A stretch of DNA of 64,000 nucleotides from Sphingomonas sanguinis (GCF_001476905.1 NZ_LDTE01000009.1:1-64000), one strand, 5' to 3'; shown: positions 8,936 through 17,356, counted from the stretch's first letter. Notes: generated by a model from the sequence alone, not told the origin. Numbers and translations are program-made.

Positions 8936-9414
8936 CAATTCTCTCCCTCGATCGATTTCAGCGCGACGCGCATCTCCAGCGCGACCGCGACCACCTCATC
9001 CAGTTCCTTGATCGCGCGCCCCGCTGCACTCCGGCGTTCGGCCGGATTGTCATCGACGGACGAACAGCAAGCGATGGCAGCCTCGGTCAGCTCACCACTT
9101 TCACGCGCCTTCCGCGCCAAGAGCATCAGCAGGTCTTCGCGCGTGACCGGCGCTTCAGGCAAAGGCACGAACATGCCGCCGTTCGCGGCGCACAGCGCCC
9201 GCGTGACATGCGGCCATCCGCTGCGCTCACGAGCGAGCGGCTCCAGATCGAACACGACGTCGATCGCGAGAAAGTTGTCGGGCTTGCCGGGGTTCTGCGC
9301 ATCCGACAGCGTGCTCTTGCCGACACGACAGACGGTTGCCGCATACTCGACGCCACCAACGCCCTTGATCAGGTCGCCAGCCGCAAACTTGAGGTTCAGA
9401 TGCTCGGGCTTCAT
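8935..9414 (-). CDS. Phage CII-like regulatory protein candidate
   Basis: A 159-residue protein whose first half (AAGDLIKGVGGVEYAATVCRVGKSTLSDAQNP) matches the layout of phage regulatory proteins encoded just after Cro, with a probable HTH at residues ~10-45. The second half is helical and lacks recognised motifs. It follows the Cro-like gene with an ATGA overlap. By position it could be the lysogeny/replication-arm activator; the evidence is context plus a weak motif. Confidence 0.6.
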   Translation of the reverse strand: MKPEHLNLKFAAGDLIKGVGGVEYAATVCRVGKSTLSDAQNPGKPDNFLAIDVVFDLEPLARERSGWPHVTRALCAANGGMFVPLPEAPVTREDLLMLLARKARESGELTEAAIACCSSVDDNPAERRSAAGRAIKELDEVVAVALEMRVALKSIEGEN

Positions 9415-9689
9415 GCCAGCACCGGGGCGGAAATTTTGTCGATCTTTCCGGATGACGGCGCCGGCTCCGGCTGGATACACGGGAGCACAACACCGTGCTT
9501 TTCCGCCAGCGTGGCGACATCGACCGAAGGGGACAGGCTTTGCGCAATGCGGTGCAGGTGATCGAGCCGAGAAGCGGAGAGACCGTTTCTCCGCCAATTG
9601 TGCACGGTCGAAACCCCCGTGTGAGCGAGGTTGGCGGTCGCGGTCGTACCTCCGAGCGCGTCGATCAGATCATTGGCGAAAGCGTCCAT
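9411..9689 (-). CDS. Cro-like repressor, first gene of leftward operon
   Basis: A protein of about 92 residues beginning MDAFANDLIDALGG. Residues ~8-45 look like a Cro/YdaS-type HTH (GGTTATANLAHTGVSTVHNWRR), in which the first helix senses a single gene-dose partner. It is divergent from the S24 repressor and its promoter overlaps two of the operators. An ATG four codons upstream (9701) is possible but lies inside operator 1. It should counter the S24 repressor and commit the element to replication and excision. Confidence 0.72.
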   Translation of the reverse strand: MDAFANDLIDALGGTTATANLAHTGVSTVHNWRRNGLSASRLDHLHRIAQSLSPSVDVATLAEKHGVVLPCIQPEPAPSSGKIDKISAPVLA

Positions 9690-9700
9690 GTCGCCAAACA

Positions 9701-9762
9701 TGCCAAAATGGCAGTTTATGCACAAGATGGAAAATGCCAAAACGGCATTTGCCATATCGGCA
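9701..9762. promoter_or_regulatory. Three repressor operators and leftward promoter
   Basis: Three copies of a 13-bp palindrome TGCC-N5-GGCA lie between cro and the repressor: TGCCAAAATGGCA (9701-9713), TGCCAAAACGGCA (9735-9747) and TGCCATATCGGCA (9750-9762). On the minus strand a promoter fits between them: -35 TTGGCA (9735-9740) and -10 TAAACT (9713-9718) with a 16-base spacer. The second operator covers the -35 box. This is the genetic switch of the element. Confidence 0.85.
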
Positions 9763-9785
9763 TGTTTTCCGCGACCGGTGTTGGC

Positions 9786-10361
9786 ATGGAAAACGCTGAA
9801 ATCCGCAAGCTGATGAAGGAACGGGGGTTCACGCAGGCTGACCTCGCGAACCTGATCGGGATCGACCCGACCGCCGTGAATAAGCGACTGACGGGCAAGC
9901 GCGCTTTCAAGTTGGACGAAATGCGCAAGATCGAAGCATGGCTAGGTCAGGCCAGGACCGCGCCGTTACAGGGCGGTGAAGTCCGGATGCTCCCGATCAT
10001 CGGGCAAGTCGCAGCAGGATCATGGCGGGAGGCCGTCGAGCAGCCTTTGGGTCATATGCCTGTGCGGGCCGCAACCGCATCACCCAACGCGATCGTTCTG
10101 CAAGTGCAGGGGGATAGCATGGATTTGGAGATAGAGGACGGGGGTTATGTCGTCGTTGATTTGGACGACAAGGCGCTGTTTCCCGGTCGATTGTTCGTCG
10201 TCCTCAACGGCGATGGGGAGGCGACGTTCAAGCAATTCGAGGCTGACCCCCTTCGCCTGGTGCCGCGATCGACGAACCCCATCCATTCGACGATCCTCAT
10301 CGGCGACGGTCAGGCCTTCACCGTGCTAGGCCGCGTTGTGTCACTGATGCGCGAGCGCTGA
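9786..10361 (+). CDS. S24-type phage repressor (CI/LexA-like)
   Basis: A 191-residue repressor. Residues 1-60 form a HTH_XRE domain (GFTQADLANLIGIDPTAVNKRL). Residues ~75-191 form an S24 peptidase/dimerisation domain: the catalytic serine is in VQGDSMDLEIEDGG and the lysine in EATFKQFEAD. RecA-stimulated self-cleavage should inactivate it on DNA damage and induce the element. The ATG at 9786 is chosen over an in-frame ATG at 9762 that lies on an operator. It is divergent from cro with the operators between. Confidence 0.92.
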   Translation: MENAEIRKLMKERGFTQADLANLIGIDPTAVNKRLTGKRAFKLDEMRKIEAWLGQARTAPLQGGEVRMLPIIGQVAAGSWREAVEQPLGHMPVRAATASPNAIVLQVQGDSMDLEIEDGGYVVVDLDDKALFPGRLFVVLNGDGEATFKQFEADPLRLVPRSTNPIHSTILIGDGQAFTVLGRVVSLMRER

Positions 10362-10557
10362 TCGCCTCGTCGAAGTCCATCCAGGCGGACTGGCACTGCA
10401 AAGCGCCCGGCACCGTGATGAAGAAACCGTCTGGTTCGTAAGAGCCGAGCTTAGCCGATACGAGATCGGCGCGGGCCGCTGATATCCCCTGCCGCCAAGG
10501 CCCGATCGGCCTTCCAAAACACATTGCCCGATACCAATGAACAACGATTCGACCCAT
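10318..10557 (-). CDS. Small unknown protein convergent with repressor
   Basis: A possible protein of about 79 residues (start at 10557) with natural-looking composition, including RIVVHWYRAMCFGRP near the start and WMDFDEA near the end. It runs toward the repressor gene and overlaps its last 44 bases tail to tail. No recognised family. If real, its transcript is partly antisense to the 3' end of the repressor message. The rest of the gap between the repressor and 10715 holds only the operators described separately. Confidence 0.5.
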   Translation of the reverse strand: MGRIVVHWYRAMCFGRPIGPWRQGISAARADLVSAKLGSYEPDGFFITVPGALQCQSAWMDFDEAISARASVTQRGLAR

Positions 10558-10627
10558 CGATCCACTCACCCTGACCCGGCAAAGCTGGAACAAATGTAGA
10601 ACTGGATCAATACGCTAAATCGCAAAA

Positions 10628-10678
10628 TGCCATAATGGCAACTTTACCGTTGACGAAAGATGCCGAAATGGCATTTTA
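10628..10678 (+). promoter_or_regulatory. Rightward promoter with two operators
   Basis: Two more copies of the repressor palindrome, TGCCATAATGGCA (10628-10640) and TGCCGAAATGGCA (10661-10673), flank a promoter for the rightward operon: -35 TTGACG (10650-10655), 17-base spacer, -10 ATTTTA (10673-10678). The second operator fills the spacer, so the S24 repressor should shut off the accessory and integration arm as well. Confidence 0.75.
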
Positions 10679-10714
10679 GGGGGGACGCGGACATTCCGCC
10701 CGCCGGAGCACCCC

Positions 10715-11011
10715 ATGCGCATCCAACCGCATCATCACGATGGCGAAGGCACTGACGCCTCGCTCTACGAATTCATGACCGGGCTGGGACACGAGCCGCC
10801 AGCGACGATCGGTCAGCCAATCCTGCCACCGGCTTCGCGCGATATCGCTGCCACTGTTCAGCGCTGGCGCGCGTGCGGCATCACGCCGCCCGCGACGTGC
10901 GAACGCCGCAGCCGCGATCGAACGCTCACACTCATCCTGCTCGTTGCCAATACGCTCGTCTTTTACGTCCTGTTCGCGGTAGCACGCGCCTATCTGGCGG
11001 GACGGATCTGA
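10715..11011 (+). CDS. Unknown protein with C-terminal membrane helix
   Basis: A 98-residue protein: a His/Pro-containing soluble part and one predicted transmembrane segment at residues ~70-92 (LTLILLVANTLVFYVLFAV). It is the first gene of the rightward operon, and its stop overlaps the next start by one base (TGATG). Function unknown; small membrane proteins in this position often act in exclusion or lysis, but nothing here proves that. Confidence 0.65.
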   Translation: MRIQPHHHDGEGTDASLYEFMTGLGHEPPATIGQPILPPASRDIAATVQRWRACGITPPATCERRSRDRTLTLILLVANTLVFYVLFAVARAYLAGRI

Positions 11012-11766
11012 TGGCCGTCATCATCTATGGCCCGCCCGCGACCGGCAAGACCTTCCACGCCGATCGCTTCGCCAAGCATTATGGCTGCACCAATATCGTT
11101 GACGGGAGCGAGATAGGCCGCATCCGCAAGGGTTTTATGTTGCCGCGCGGCGCCCTGTTCCTGACGACGGATGGTCTTCCGCAACTGGTCCATCTCTTTG
11201 GTGCCGGACACACGTTCATCTCGATTTCGGTGGCCCGTCGCGACTTGGACTTGGAGCCTATCCCCGATGGTGGCTTCACCGGCCATTCCTATTACTACAG
11301 CATGGTCCGCGAGTTGCAGGACGCGGAGGCGTGGTTCGGGCCGCATGGCAGTCGTGAAGCCGCCGCAACCGCCGCCCTCGCCAAAACGGACGAAGGCTTC
11401 TGGACCGCCACTGGCCGGCCGGTGCAGCACGACCTCGCCATCTTCGACATGGACATGGTGCAGGAGAAAGGCGCGATTGCGGACGCCTTCGACGCCGCCA
11501 ATGGCCAGAACCTCGGGGACGACGGGGAAAGCGGCCCGCTCTGGTGGGAAGAGGAAGCGGCTCAACAGCTGATCGACCGGCTGAACGCGACCTTCACCGC
11601 CTGGGCAAAGGAGCATGGCTACGAACGCGGCTGGGCTCTCGATACGAACGACGAGCAGTGGCACGGCCCGAACGTCCCCGCCCGCGTCGCGCCCGCGCCG
11701 CCTGCTCCCGAACCGGCCGGCGATCGCCAGCGGTCGATCCTCTCCCTATTTTCCCCGAGGTCGTGA
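11011..11766 (+). CDS. P-loop NTPase, phage accessory
   Basis: A 251-residue protein opening with a Walker A motif (GPPATGKT, residues 7-14) directly after a beta strand. The rest lacks recognised kinase or helicase motifs, and the C-terminus is a Pro/Ala-rich tail. It may be a small kinase or ATPase. The gene starts inside the stop of the previous one (TGATG) and ends inside the start of the next in the same way, so it is part of a coupled set with the cupin-like and PP-loop genes. Confidence 0.7.
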   Translation: MAVIIYGPPATGKTFHADRFAKHYGCTNIVDGSEIGRIRKGFMLPRGALFLTTDGLPQLVHLFGAGHTFISISVARRDLDLEPIPDGGFTGHSYYYSMVRELQDAEAWFGPHGSREAAATAALAKTDEGFWTATGRPVQHDLAIFDMDMVQEKGAIADAFDAANGQNLGDDGESGPLWWEEEAAQQLIDRLNATFTAWAKEHGYERGWALDTNDEQWHGPNVPARVAPAPPAPEPAGDRQRSILSLFSPRS

Positions 11767-12239
11767 TGCTCCAGAGCTATGCTTCGCTCGACGCGATGGC
11801 CGCATGGGCCGCCGCGCAAATGTCCCGCGCGCCCGATTTCGTGATTGGTGAACCAGAAAAGCCCTACCTCCGGCGCTGGTGGATCGTTCCTCGCAACGCG
11901 AGCCTCAACCTCTATCTGCACGAGATCCTGCGCAGCGACGACGATCGGGCGCTCCACGATCACCCGTGGCCCAACACGTCGTACCTGCTCGCCGGGCGGT
12001 ATGTCGAGCACACGCCGGACGGCAGTTTCTTGCGAGAAGCCGGCTGGATCGGTGAACGCGGCGCGGCCGCCGCTCATCGTCTGGAAATCCTCCCAGGTGA
12101 GCGCGCGGTCTCATTGTTCATGACCGGGCCCAAGGTCCGAGAGTGGGGTTTCCACTGCCCCAACGGCTGGAAGCATTGGCAGGACTTTACCGGGGGCGCG
12201 CAGGGCGAGCTGGTCGGTCGCGGTTGTGGGGAGGATTGA
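11766..12239 (+). CDS. Cupin-like protein
   Basis: A 157-residue protein. Residues ~50-135 have the spacing of a cupin barrel: HDHPWPNTSYLLAGRYVEH gives the HxH...E/Y metal-binding motif and HRLEILPGERAVSLF the second motif. Cupins bind metals and act as dioxygenases, isomerases or sugar-binding proteins; the substrate cannot be read from the sequence. It is co-transcribed with the P-loop and DndC-like genes. Confidence 0.68.
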   Translation: MLQSYASLDAMAAWAAAQMSRAPDFVIGEPEKPYLRRWWIVPRNASLNLYLHEILRSDDDRALHDHPWPNTSYLLAGRYVEHTPDGSFLREAGWIGERGAAAAHRLEILPGERAVSLFMTGPKVREWGFHCPNGWKHWQDFTGGAQGELVGRGCGED

Positions 12240-12242
12240 CGG

Positions 12243-13457
12243 ATGTCGGCGGTGCCAAACCTCTTCGCCAACGGCGCTGATGGCGATTTCATGGTGCTGG
12301 ACGAAGCGATTGAGCTAACCGTGCAATCTCTGCTGGCCTATTGGGACCGCCATGGCCACTACGCCATCGCTTGGTCTGGCGGTAAGGACAGCACCGCCAC
12401 GCTGACGGTCATCATTTGGCTGATCGACACCGGCCGCATTCCCCAACCCGACCGGCTTCATGTCTTCTATGCGGATACGCGGCAGGAGCTGCCGCCGATC
12501 CAGCGGGCAGCGGAGTTGGTGATGGAACGCCTTCGTCAGCGCAACTGGATCACCGTGCACGTCGTTCGCGCGCCGCTCGACAAGCGCTTCATGGTCTACA
12601 TCCTCGGAAGGGGCGTACCACCTCCCAACAACAATACGCTCCGCTGGTGTACGCGACAGATCAAGGTTGAGCCGATGGCGGAAGCCTTGGTTGCCGCTAT
12701 GTCGAACCTCGACGGCACCGCGCTGATGATCACCGGCGTTCGCCAGGGCGAGAGCGCGATCCGCGACGACCGCATCGTCATGTCGTGCTCAAAAGACGGC
12801 GCGGAGTGCGGACAGGGTTGGTATCAGCAGATTCTGCCGGACGCCAAGGGCGTCCGCGGCAAGATCGCGACGTTGGCACCCATCCTCCACTGGCGGGTAT
12901 GCCATGTGTGGGACTGGATCGGTCGCGCTTCGTTCGCGCCCGGCCACGGCGAGTGGCCCGTCTCGATCATGGCAGATGCCTATGGCGGCGATGACGCGGC
13001 GGATATTGCCGCGCGGACCGGCTGCATTGCGTGCCCCCTGACGGACAAGGATACGGCGCTGGAGATCGTGTCCGCCATGCCGCAATGGGCGCATCTCTCC
13101 GCGTTGCTCGAGCTCAAGCCGCTTTATCGGTGGATGCGTCTGCCTGCTCAACGCCACCGCAAGAGTGGTGTCGAGCGACTTAAGGATGGCTCGATTGCAA
13201 AGAACCCGCAGCGGATGGGCCCGTTGACACTGGAAGCGCGATGCCATGCACTGGACCGAATTCTCGACATCCAGAGCCGCGCCCGCGTCGATCTGATCAA
13301 CGACGAGGAGGAAGCCCGTATTCGCGAGCTGATCGAGGCCAAGACTTTTCCTGAAAAATGGGACGGAACTGAGCCTCACGCGGATGCTTGGATGGATGCA
13401 ATCTACCCCAGCGGCGCGGTTCAACCGCTTTTGTTTCGCGATCTGGTGGGTGCATGA
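12243..13457 (+). CDS. DndC/PAPS-reductase-like PP-loop protein
   Basis: A 404-residue PP-loop ATPase. The pyrophosphate-binding motif SGGKDSTATL is at residues ~45-54, RWCTRQIK at ~138-145, TGVRQGES at ~163, and a Cys pair at TGCIACPL (~260). This is the layout of the PAPS reductase / DndC family; in DndC it adenylates and sulfurates DNA. No dndB, dndD or dndE partner is present, so a full phosphorothioation pathway is not encoded here. Element-borne homologues may act on nucleotides, tRNA or DNA. It overlaps the next gene by 4 bases. Confidence 0.82.
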   Translation: MSAVPNLFANGADGDFMVLDEAIELTVQSLLAYWDRHGHYAIAWSGGKDSTATLTVIIWLIDTGRIPQPDRLHVFYADTRQELPPIQRAAELVMERLRQRNWITVHVVRAPLDKRFMVYILGRGVPPPNNNTLRWCTRQIKVEPMAEALVAAMSNLDGTALMITGVRQGESAIRDDRIVMSCSKDGAECGQGWYQQILPDAKGVRGKIATLAPILHWRVCHVWDWIGRASFAPGHGEWPVSIMADAYGGDDAADIAARTGCIACPLTDKDTALEIVSAMPQWAHLSALLELKPLYRWMRLPAQRHRKSGVERLKDGSIAKNPQRMGPLTLEARCHALDRILDIQSRARVDLINDEEEARIRELIEAKTFPEKWDGTEPHADAWMDAIYPSGAVQPLLFRDLVGA

Positions 13458-13627
13458 TGTCGGATGATCCCGCTATGCAGATCATCGGCTGGCTCACGAA
13501 CCGAGCGGTCGAGGCGATTGTGGCTCGGACCATTCAGCCCGCCGCCGCTCGCGCGGGGAAAGCTGCTTTGCGTCATGCACGCCAGGCCGCATCTCATCGC
13601 GTCCCTCGCCTTCGGAGGCGGACATGA
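13454..13627 (+). CDS. Small basic unknown protein
   Basis: A 57-residue protein with a strongly basic C-terminal half. The ATG at 13454 overlaps the previous stop (ATGA), and its own stop overlaps the ATG at 13624 in the same way, which argues that it is a real gene despite its size. No family recognised. Confidence 0.6.
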   Translation: MMSDDPAMQIIGWLTNRAVEAIVARTIQPAAARAGKAALRHARQAASHRVPRLRRRT

Positions 13628-14100
13628 GATCCGGCCCCATGACCTTGGTCAGCGACGCCGGTTTTCCGCCCCGCCGCGCCGATCTGGCGGGCATCGCGAC
13701 GACGGCCGCTAATCTGCTGAAGCAGCGCGAGACCGGTTATCCCAAGGCAGTCGAAGAGAAGAAGATGACTCAGGACGCGGCCGATCGCGGCCTGCGCATC
13801 ATGACTGGCGTGGCGAAGCTCTGGCGCCTGGTCATCGACGCTGCCCCGTTACCAGACCCGTCCGACTGGTCGGGGTCGTTCGCCAGCGGATGGGAAGAGA
13901 TGCGCGAGGAGACGGCCGTCATCGCCCATCGCGCGCGCCAGATGGCCCGCAACAACCCCGACCAACGCCAGCTGCGCGTCCAGGCGGAACTGGCGGAGGC
14001 GCTGGCGTGGCACCATCAGCCGGTCGCTGCCGGGTCGGGGCCGCATATCTGGCTCGCACACGAATACAACCTTTGGGAGCAAAGGAGGGCGGCATCGTGA
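13624..14100 (+). CDS. Unknown helical protein
   Basis: A 158-residue, mostly helical, soluble protein with no recognised motif. Start and stop overlap the neighbouring genes by 4 bases (ATGA, GTGA). By position, between the PP-loop gene and the excisionase-like gene, it belongs to the same transcript as the integrase. Confidence 0.62.
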   Translation: MRSGPMTLVSDAGFPPRRADLAGIATTAANLLKQRETGYPKAVEEKKMTQDAADRGLRIMTGVAKLWRLVIDAAPLPDPSDWSGSFASGWEEMREETAVIAHRARQMARNNPDQRQLRVQAELAEALAWHHQPVAAGSGPHIWLAHEYNLWEQRRAAS

Positions 14101-14351
14101 AAGCGGAGGTCCTTCAGCGCCTGCCGGACTGGCCAGCGCGGATGACGGCCGATATCGCTGCCGTCTATATGTCCGTGTCGAAATCGACGTTCTTGACCCG
14201 CTTCGGTGACATCGGAGTGAAGGAGGGATCGAACGTCTTCTGGGCACGTGCACAGCTCGATCGACTCATTGCCAAGCAATTCAGCATCAAGCAGCCTCGC
14301 GCGCAGGCGCGTAGCGAGGACAGCGATACTTCATGGGACGATTTGCGGTGA
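14097..14351 (+). CDS. Excisionase-like DNA-binding protein
   Basis: An 84-residue protein starting with GTG. Residues ~15-60 read like a MerR/AlpA-type winged helix (MTADIAAVYMSVSKSTFLTRFGDIG), which is the usual fold of recombination directionality factors. It immediately precedes and overlaps the integrase gene by 19 bases, the standard location for an xis gene. Role in excision is inferred from fold and position. Confidence 0.68.
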   Translation: MKAEVLQRLPDWPARMTADIAAVYMSVSKSTFLTRFGDIGVKEGSNVFWARAQLDRLIAKQFSIKQPRAQARSEDSDTSWDDLR

Positions 14352-15448
14352 AAAATGTGACCGAGCGCCCACCGGGTTCGGGCCAGCTCTATTTCCGTCG
14401 TAAAATCGCGGGCAAAGACACTTATCATCGCCTGCCGGCTGTCGATGATCCGACGTTCCACGAAATTTATCGCCAGCTTTCAAGCACGGCACCCGCGCGG
14501 GTCGGACCGAAGCACGGGACCTTGCATTGGTTAGCGCTGGACTATCGCGGCTCGGTCGAATGGCAGGCCAAGAGCGCACGTACGCGTGAAAATCAGGACC
14601 GCTACATTCAGTTGATCATCGACGAACATGGCCATCGCACCGTTACCGGCGTCCGGCCGTTCATGATCTACAAGATGCGCGACGCCTATGCCGAGACGCC
14701 CGGCAAGGCCAACGTATGGCTCAGCGTGTTCGGCTCGCTGATGCGCCACGCGATCAAGCTGGGCCTGATCGACAAGAACCCCGCCAACGAAGTCCCTGTC
14801 CTAAAGACGGGCGAGCATGAACCGTGGCCAGTCGACCTGCTGCGGGTATGCCTAGAGGAAGCGACACCGATGACCCGGCTGGCGATCATCACGGGGCTCT
14901 GCTCCGGCCAGCGGATCGGCGATTGCATCCGTATGCAATATGGCTGGATCACGGCCGGGATCATGGAGTTCACCCAAGAGAAGGTCCGCAAGGGCGGCGT
15001 GACGAAGGACGTCGCTGTGCCGATGCATCCGCTCTGGACCGAGGAGCTGGCCAAGCTGCCGAGAAAGTCGGTGACGCTGCTATACGAGCGCACGGGAGCG
15101 CCGTTCAAGACAACCGCCGCCATCCAAGAGCGCCTGCGCAAGCTGATGGACAAGGAACCAGTGCGCGAAGTGTTGGAGGATCTGATCGCGCGCGAGACGA
15201 TCAAGGAAGGCGCAACCTTCACGTTCCACGGACTGCGCAAGAACGCGTGCTGCTACCTGCTCGAGACGGGTCTGAACGACAGCGAGGTCGGCTCCATTCT
15301 CGGCATGTCGCCCGAGATCGTGCGGCACTACGGCAAGCGCACGCGCGCCCTCATGGTCGCCCGTGGCGCGGCCGATCGCATGACCGGGGGCAAAATCATC
15401 GGATTGTCGGGGGCAAAAGTCGCTATGGCGACAGCCAAGAATGGCTGA
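14333..15448 (+). CDS. Tyrosine recombinase / integrase
   Basis: A 371-residue integrase. The catalytic domain (residues ~170-350) carries the first Arg in CSGQRIGD, HGLRKNA for the His-x-x-Arg box, and Tyr in VRHYGKR as the nucleophile. The gene points at and ends 11 bases short of the tRNA-Glu, so it integrates at that 3' end. It is transcribed away from the repressor with the xis-like gene upstream. Confidence 0.95.
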   Translation: MGRFAVKNVTERPPGSGQLYFRRKIAGKDTYHRLPAVDDPTFHEIYRQLSSTAPARVGPKHGTLHWLALDYRGSVEWQAKSARTRENQDRYIQLIIDEHGHRTVTGVRPFMIYKMRDAYAETPGKANVWLSVFGSLMRHAIKLGLIDKNPANEVPVLKTGEHEPWPVDLLRVCLEEATPMTRLAIITGLCSGQRIGDCIRMQYGWITAGIMEFTQEKVRKGGVTKDVAVPMHPLWTEELAKLPRKSVTLLYERTGAPFKTTAAIQERLRKLMDKEPVREVLEDLIARETIKEGATFTFHGLRKNACCYLLETGLNDSEVGSILGMSPEIVRHYGKRTRALMVARGAADRMTGGKIIGLSGAKVAMATAKNG

Positions 15449-15458
15449 TTTCCGCCAT

Positions 15459-15533
15459 TGGTGACCCCTACGGGAATCGAACCCGTGTTTCAGCCGTGAA
15501 AGGGCCGCGTCCTAACCGCTAGACGAAGGGGCC
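15459..15533 (-). tRNA. tRNA-Glu(TTC)
   Basis: A complete minus-strand tRNA: acceptor GGCCCCT pairs with AGGGGTC (one G-U), D-arm, anticodon loop CTTTCAC with anticodon TTC, T-loop TTCGATT, discriminator A and an encoded CCA at 15461-15459. It is the integration site of the left element; the 3' part of the gene is supplied by the element end. Confidence 0.97.
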
Positions 15534-15601
15534 GCCGGGTGGCGTGGAGGGGCCTCTAAGGGAGGGGGGTGAAACGGTCAAGGGCTTTTTTCAGTTTCGT
15601 T

Positions 15602-17356
15602 TCAATCGGCCCAGGCGGCGTCCTCGACATGGAGTTCGGCCACATCGCGGCCGGACCAGTCGTCCACCTTGGCGCGGCCCACCAGCCATAGGCGGCGGGT
15701 GCTCCCGGCGCCCAGCAGCGCCTGGCCCAGGGCCGTGTCGGCCTGGCGGAAGGCCATGGCCTTCAGGCTGCGGCCGTCTGCGCCCGCGACGATGGCGCGA
15801 ACATGATGGGTGCCGACCAGATCGGCGCGGATGACACGAAACGGCCCGGCGGCGATGCGCGGGGCGGGCCAGCCCATGCCGTATGGGCCGCCGGCGTCCA
15901 TCGCGCCGACCAGGGCAGGGTTCACGCCGCCGGGAGCAAGGACGGCATCGACCAGCAGCGCGCGACCGGCGCTGGCGCGGACGACGGCGTCGGCGAGCCG
16001 CTCTTCCAGAAAATCGGCGAGTTCCGCGATGCGGTGTGCCTCGACCGTCAGGCCCGCCGCCATGGCATGGCCGCCGCCCGCGATCAGCAGGCCGTGCTCC
16101 TTGGCGGCCAGGATCGCCGCGCCCAGGTCGACGCCCGCGATCGAGCGGCCCGAGCCCTTGCCCAGGCCGTGTTCGTCGACCGCGATGACGATGGCGGGAC
16201 GGTCGAGCTTTTCCTTCAGTCGTCCGGCGACGATGCCGATGACGCCGGGATGCCAGCCTTCGCCCGAGACGACCGCGACCTGGCGGCTGCGGTCGACGGA
16301 GGTTTCCGCGGTCGCCTGCACGCCCGCTTCGATGGCGCGGCGTTCGTCGTTGAAGTGGTTCAGTTCCTCGGCGATGGCGCGCGCCTCGGCCTGATCGTCG
16401 GTGGTGAGCAACCGGACGCCCAGATCTGCGCGACCGACGCGCCCGCCCGCATTGATGCGCGGGCCCAGCGCGAAGCCCAGGTCGGAGCAGGTCGGCGCGC
16501 GGGTCAGGCGCGCGGCCTCGGCCAGAGCGGACAGGCCGATATTGCGCCGCTGCGCCATGACCTTCAGGCCCTGCGCGACGAAGGCGCGGTTCAGCCCCTT
16601 CAGGGGCGCGACGTCGGCGACGGTGCCGAGCGCCACCAGGTCGAGCAGGTCGAGCAGCCGGGGTTCGGCCCGGTCCGCGAAGAAACCGCGCGCGCGCAGC
16701 GTGCGGATGAGCGCGGCACCGAGCAGGAAGCAGACTCCCACCGCCGCCAGATGGCCGTGCGCGGCGCCCTCCGTCTCGTCCAGCCGGTTGGGGTTCACCA
16801 CGGCATGGGCGCGGGGCAGTTCCGTCGCGCATTTGTGATGGTCGACGACCAGGATTTCGATCCCCGCGCTTTGCGCCGCCGCCAGCGGCTCGAAGGCCTG
16901 GGCGCCGCAGTCGACGGTGACGATCAGGTTCGCGCCCTCCGCCTGGAGCCGGAGCAAGGCTCCTTCGGTCGGGCCATAGCCTTCGGTCATGCGGTCGGGG
17001 ATATAGGGACGGGGGTTCAGGCCCAGGTCGCGGAGCAGGCGCACCATCAACGCGGCCGAGGTCGCGCCGTCGACATCGTAATCACCGAAGATCGCCACCG
17101 CCTCACCCGCGATCACGGCGTCGGCCAGACGGGTGGCGGCGCGGTCCATGTCGCGAAAGATCGAGGGGTCGGGCATGAAGCCCCGGATCGAGGGCGCGCG
17201 GTGCGCCTCGACCGCATCGGGCGGACAGCCGCGCGCGAGCAGCAACTGCGCCACCAGATCGTCATGGCCCAGGCCGTCGCGCGCATCGGCGGCCAGCGCC
17301 CGCCAGCGCCAGGGTTGGCCCAGGATCGACTGGGCGATGCCGAGAACATCGGTCAT
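15602..17356 (-). CDS. recJ: Single-stranded-DNA exonuclease RecJ
   Basis: A 584-residue 5'-3' ssDNA exonuclease of the DHH phosphoesterase family, used in RecF-type recombination and mismatch repair. Motifs: FGDYDVDGATSAALM (~75-90), a VDHHKC block (~160) with the DHH aspartate and histidines, and GGGHAMAAGLTV (DHHA1 domain, ~405). The start MTDVLGIAQ at 17356 is chosen; a longer frame upstream has no support. It lies alone between the tRNA-Glu and the hydroxylase gene. Confidence 0.95.
   Translation of the reverse strand: MTDVLGIAQSILGQPWRWRALAADARDGLGHDDLVAQLLLARGCPPDAVEAHRAPSIRGFMPDPSIFRDMDRAATRLADAVIAGEAVAIFGDYDVDGATSAALMVRLLRDLGLNPRPYIPDRMTEGYGPTEGALLRLQAEGANLIVTVDCGAQAFEPLAAAQSAGIEILVVDHHKCATELPRAHAVVNPNRLDETEGAAHGHLAAVGVCFLLGAALIRTLRARGFFADRAEPRLLDLLDLVALGTVADVAPLKGLNRAFVAQGLKVMAQRRNIGLSALAEAARLTRAPTCSDLGFALGPRINAGGRVGRADLGVRLLTTDDQAEARAIAEELNHFNDERRAIEAGVQATAETSVDRSRQVAVVSGEGWHPGVIGIVAGRLKEKLDRPAIVIAVDEHGLGKGSGRSIAGVDLGAAILAAKEHGLLIAGGGHAMAAGLTVEAHRIAELADFLEERLADAVVRASAGRALLVDAVLAPGGVNPALVGAMDAGGPYGMGWPAPRIAAGPFRVIRADLVGTHHVRAIVAGADGRSLKAMAFRQADTALGQALLGAGSTRRLWLVGRAKVDDWSGRDVAELHVEDAAWAD

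Larger units (their letters stand above)
1..15461. mobile_element. Phage-like integrated element, right end, in tRNA-Glu
   Basis: This is one end of an integrated element. A tyrosine integrase (14333-15448) sits directly beside the 3' end of a complete tRNA-Glu gene, the classic arrangement of tRNA-integrating phages and islands. Leftward replication genes and rightward accessory genes diverge from a repressor/Cro switch near 9.7 kb. The visible cargo is regulation, replication, possible DNA modification and integration; no terminase, portal, capsid or tail gene is seen. The other attachment site must lie left of base 1. It may be a full prophage with structural genes outside the window, or a satellite or integrative element. 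Confidence 0.85.

Noticed and set aside
12243-13457. Full dnd phosphorothioation cluster
   Set aside because: Only a DndC-like gene is present; dndA, dndB, dndD and dndE are absent.
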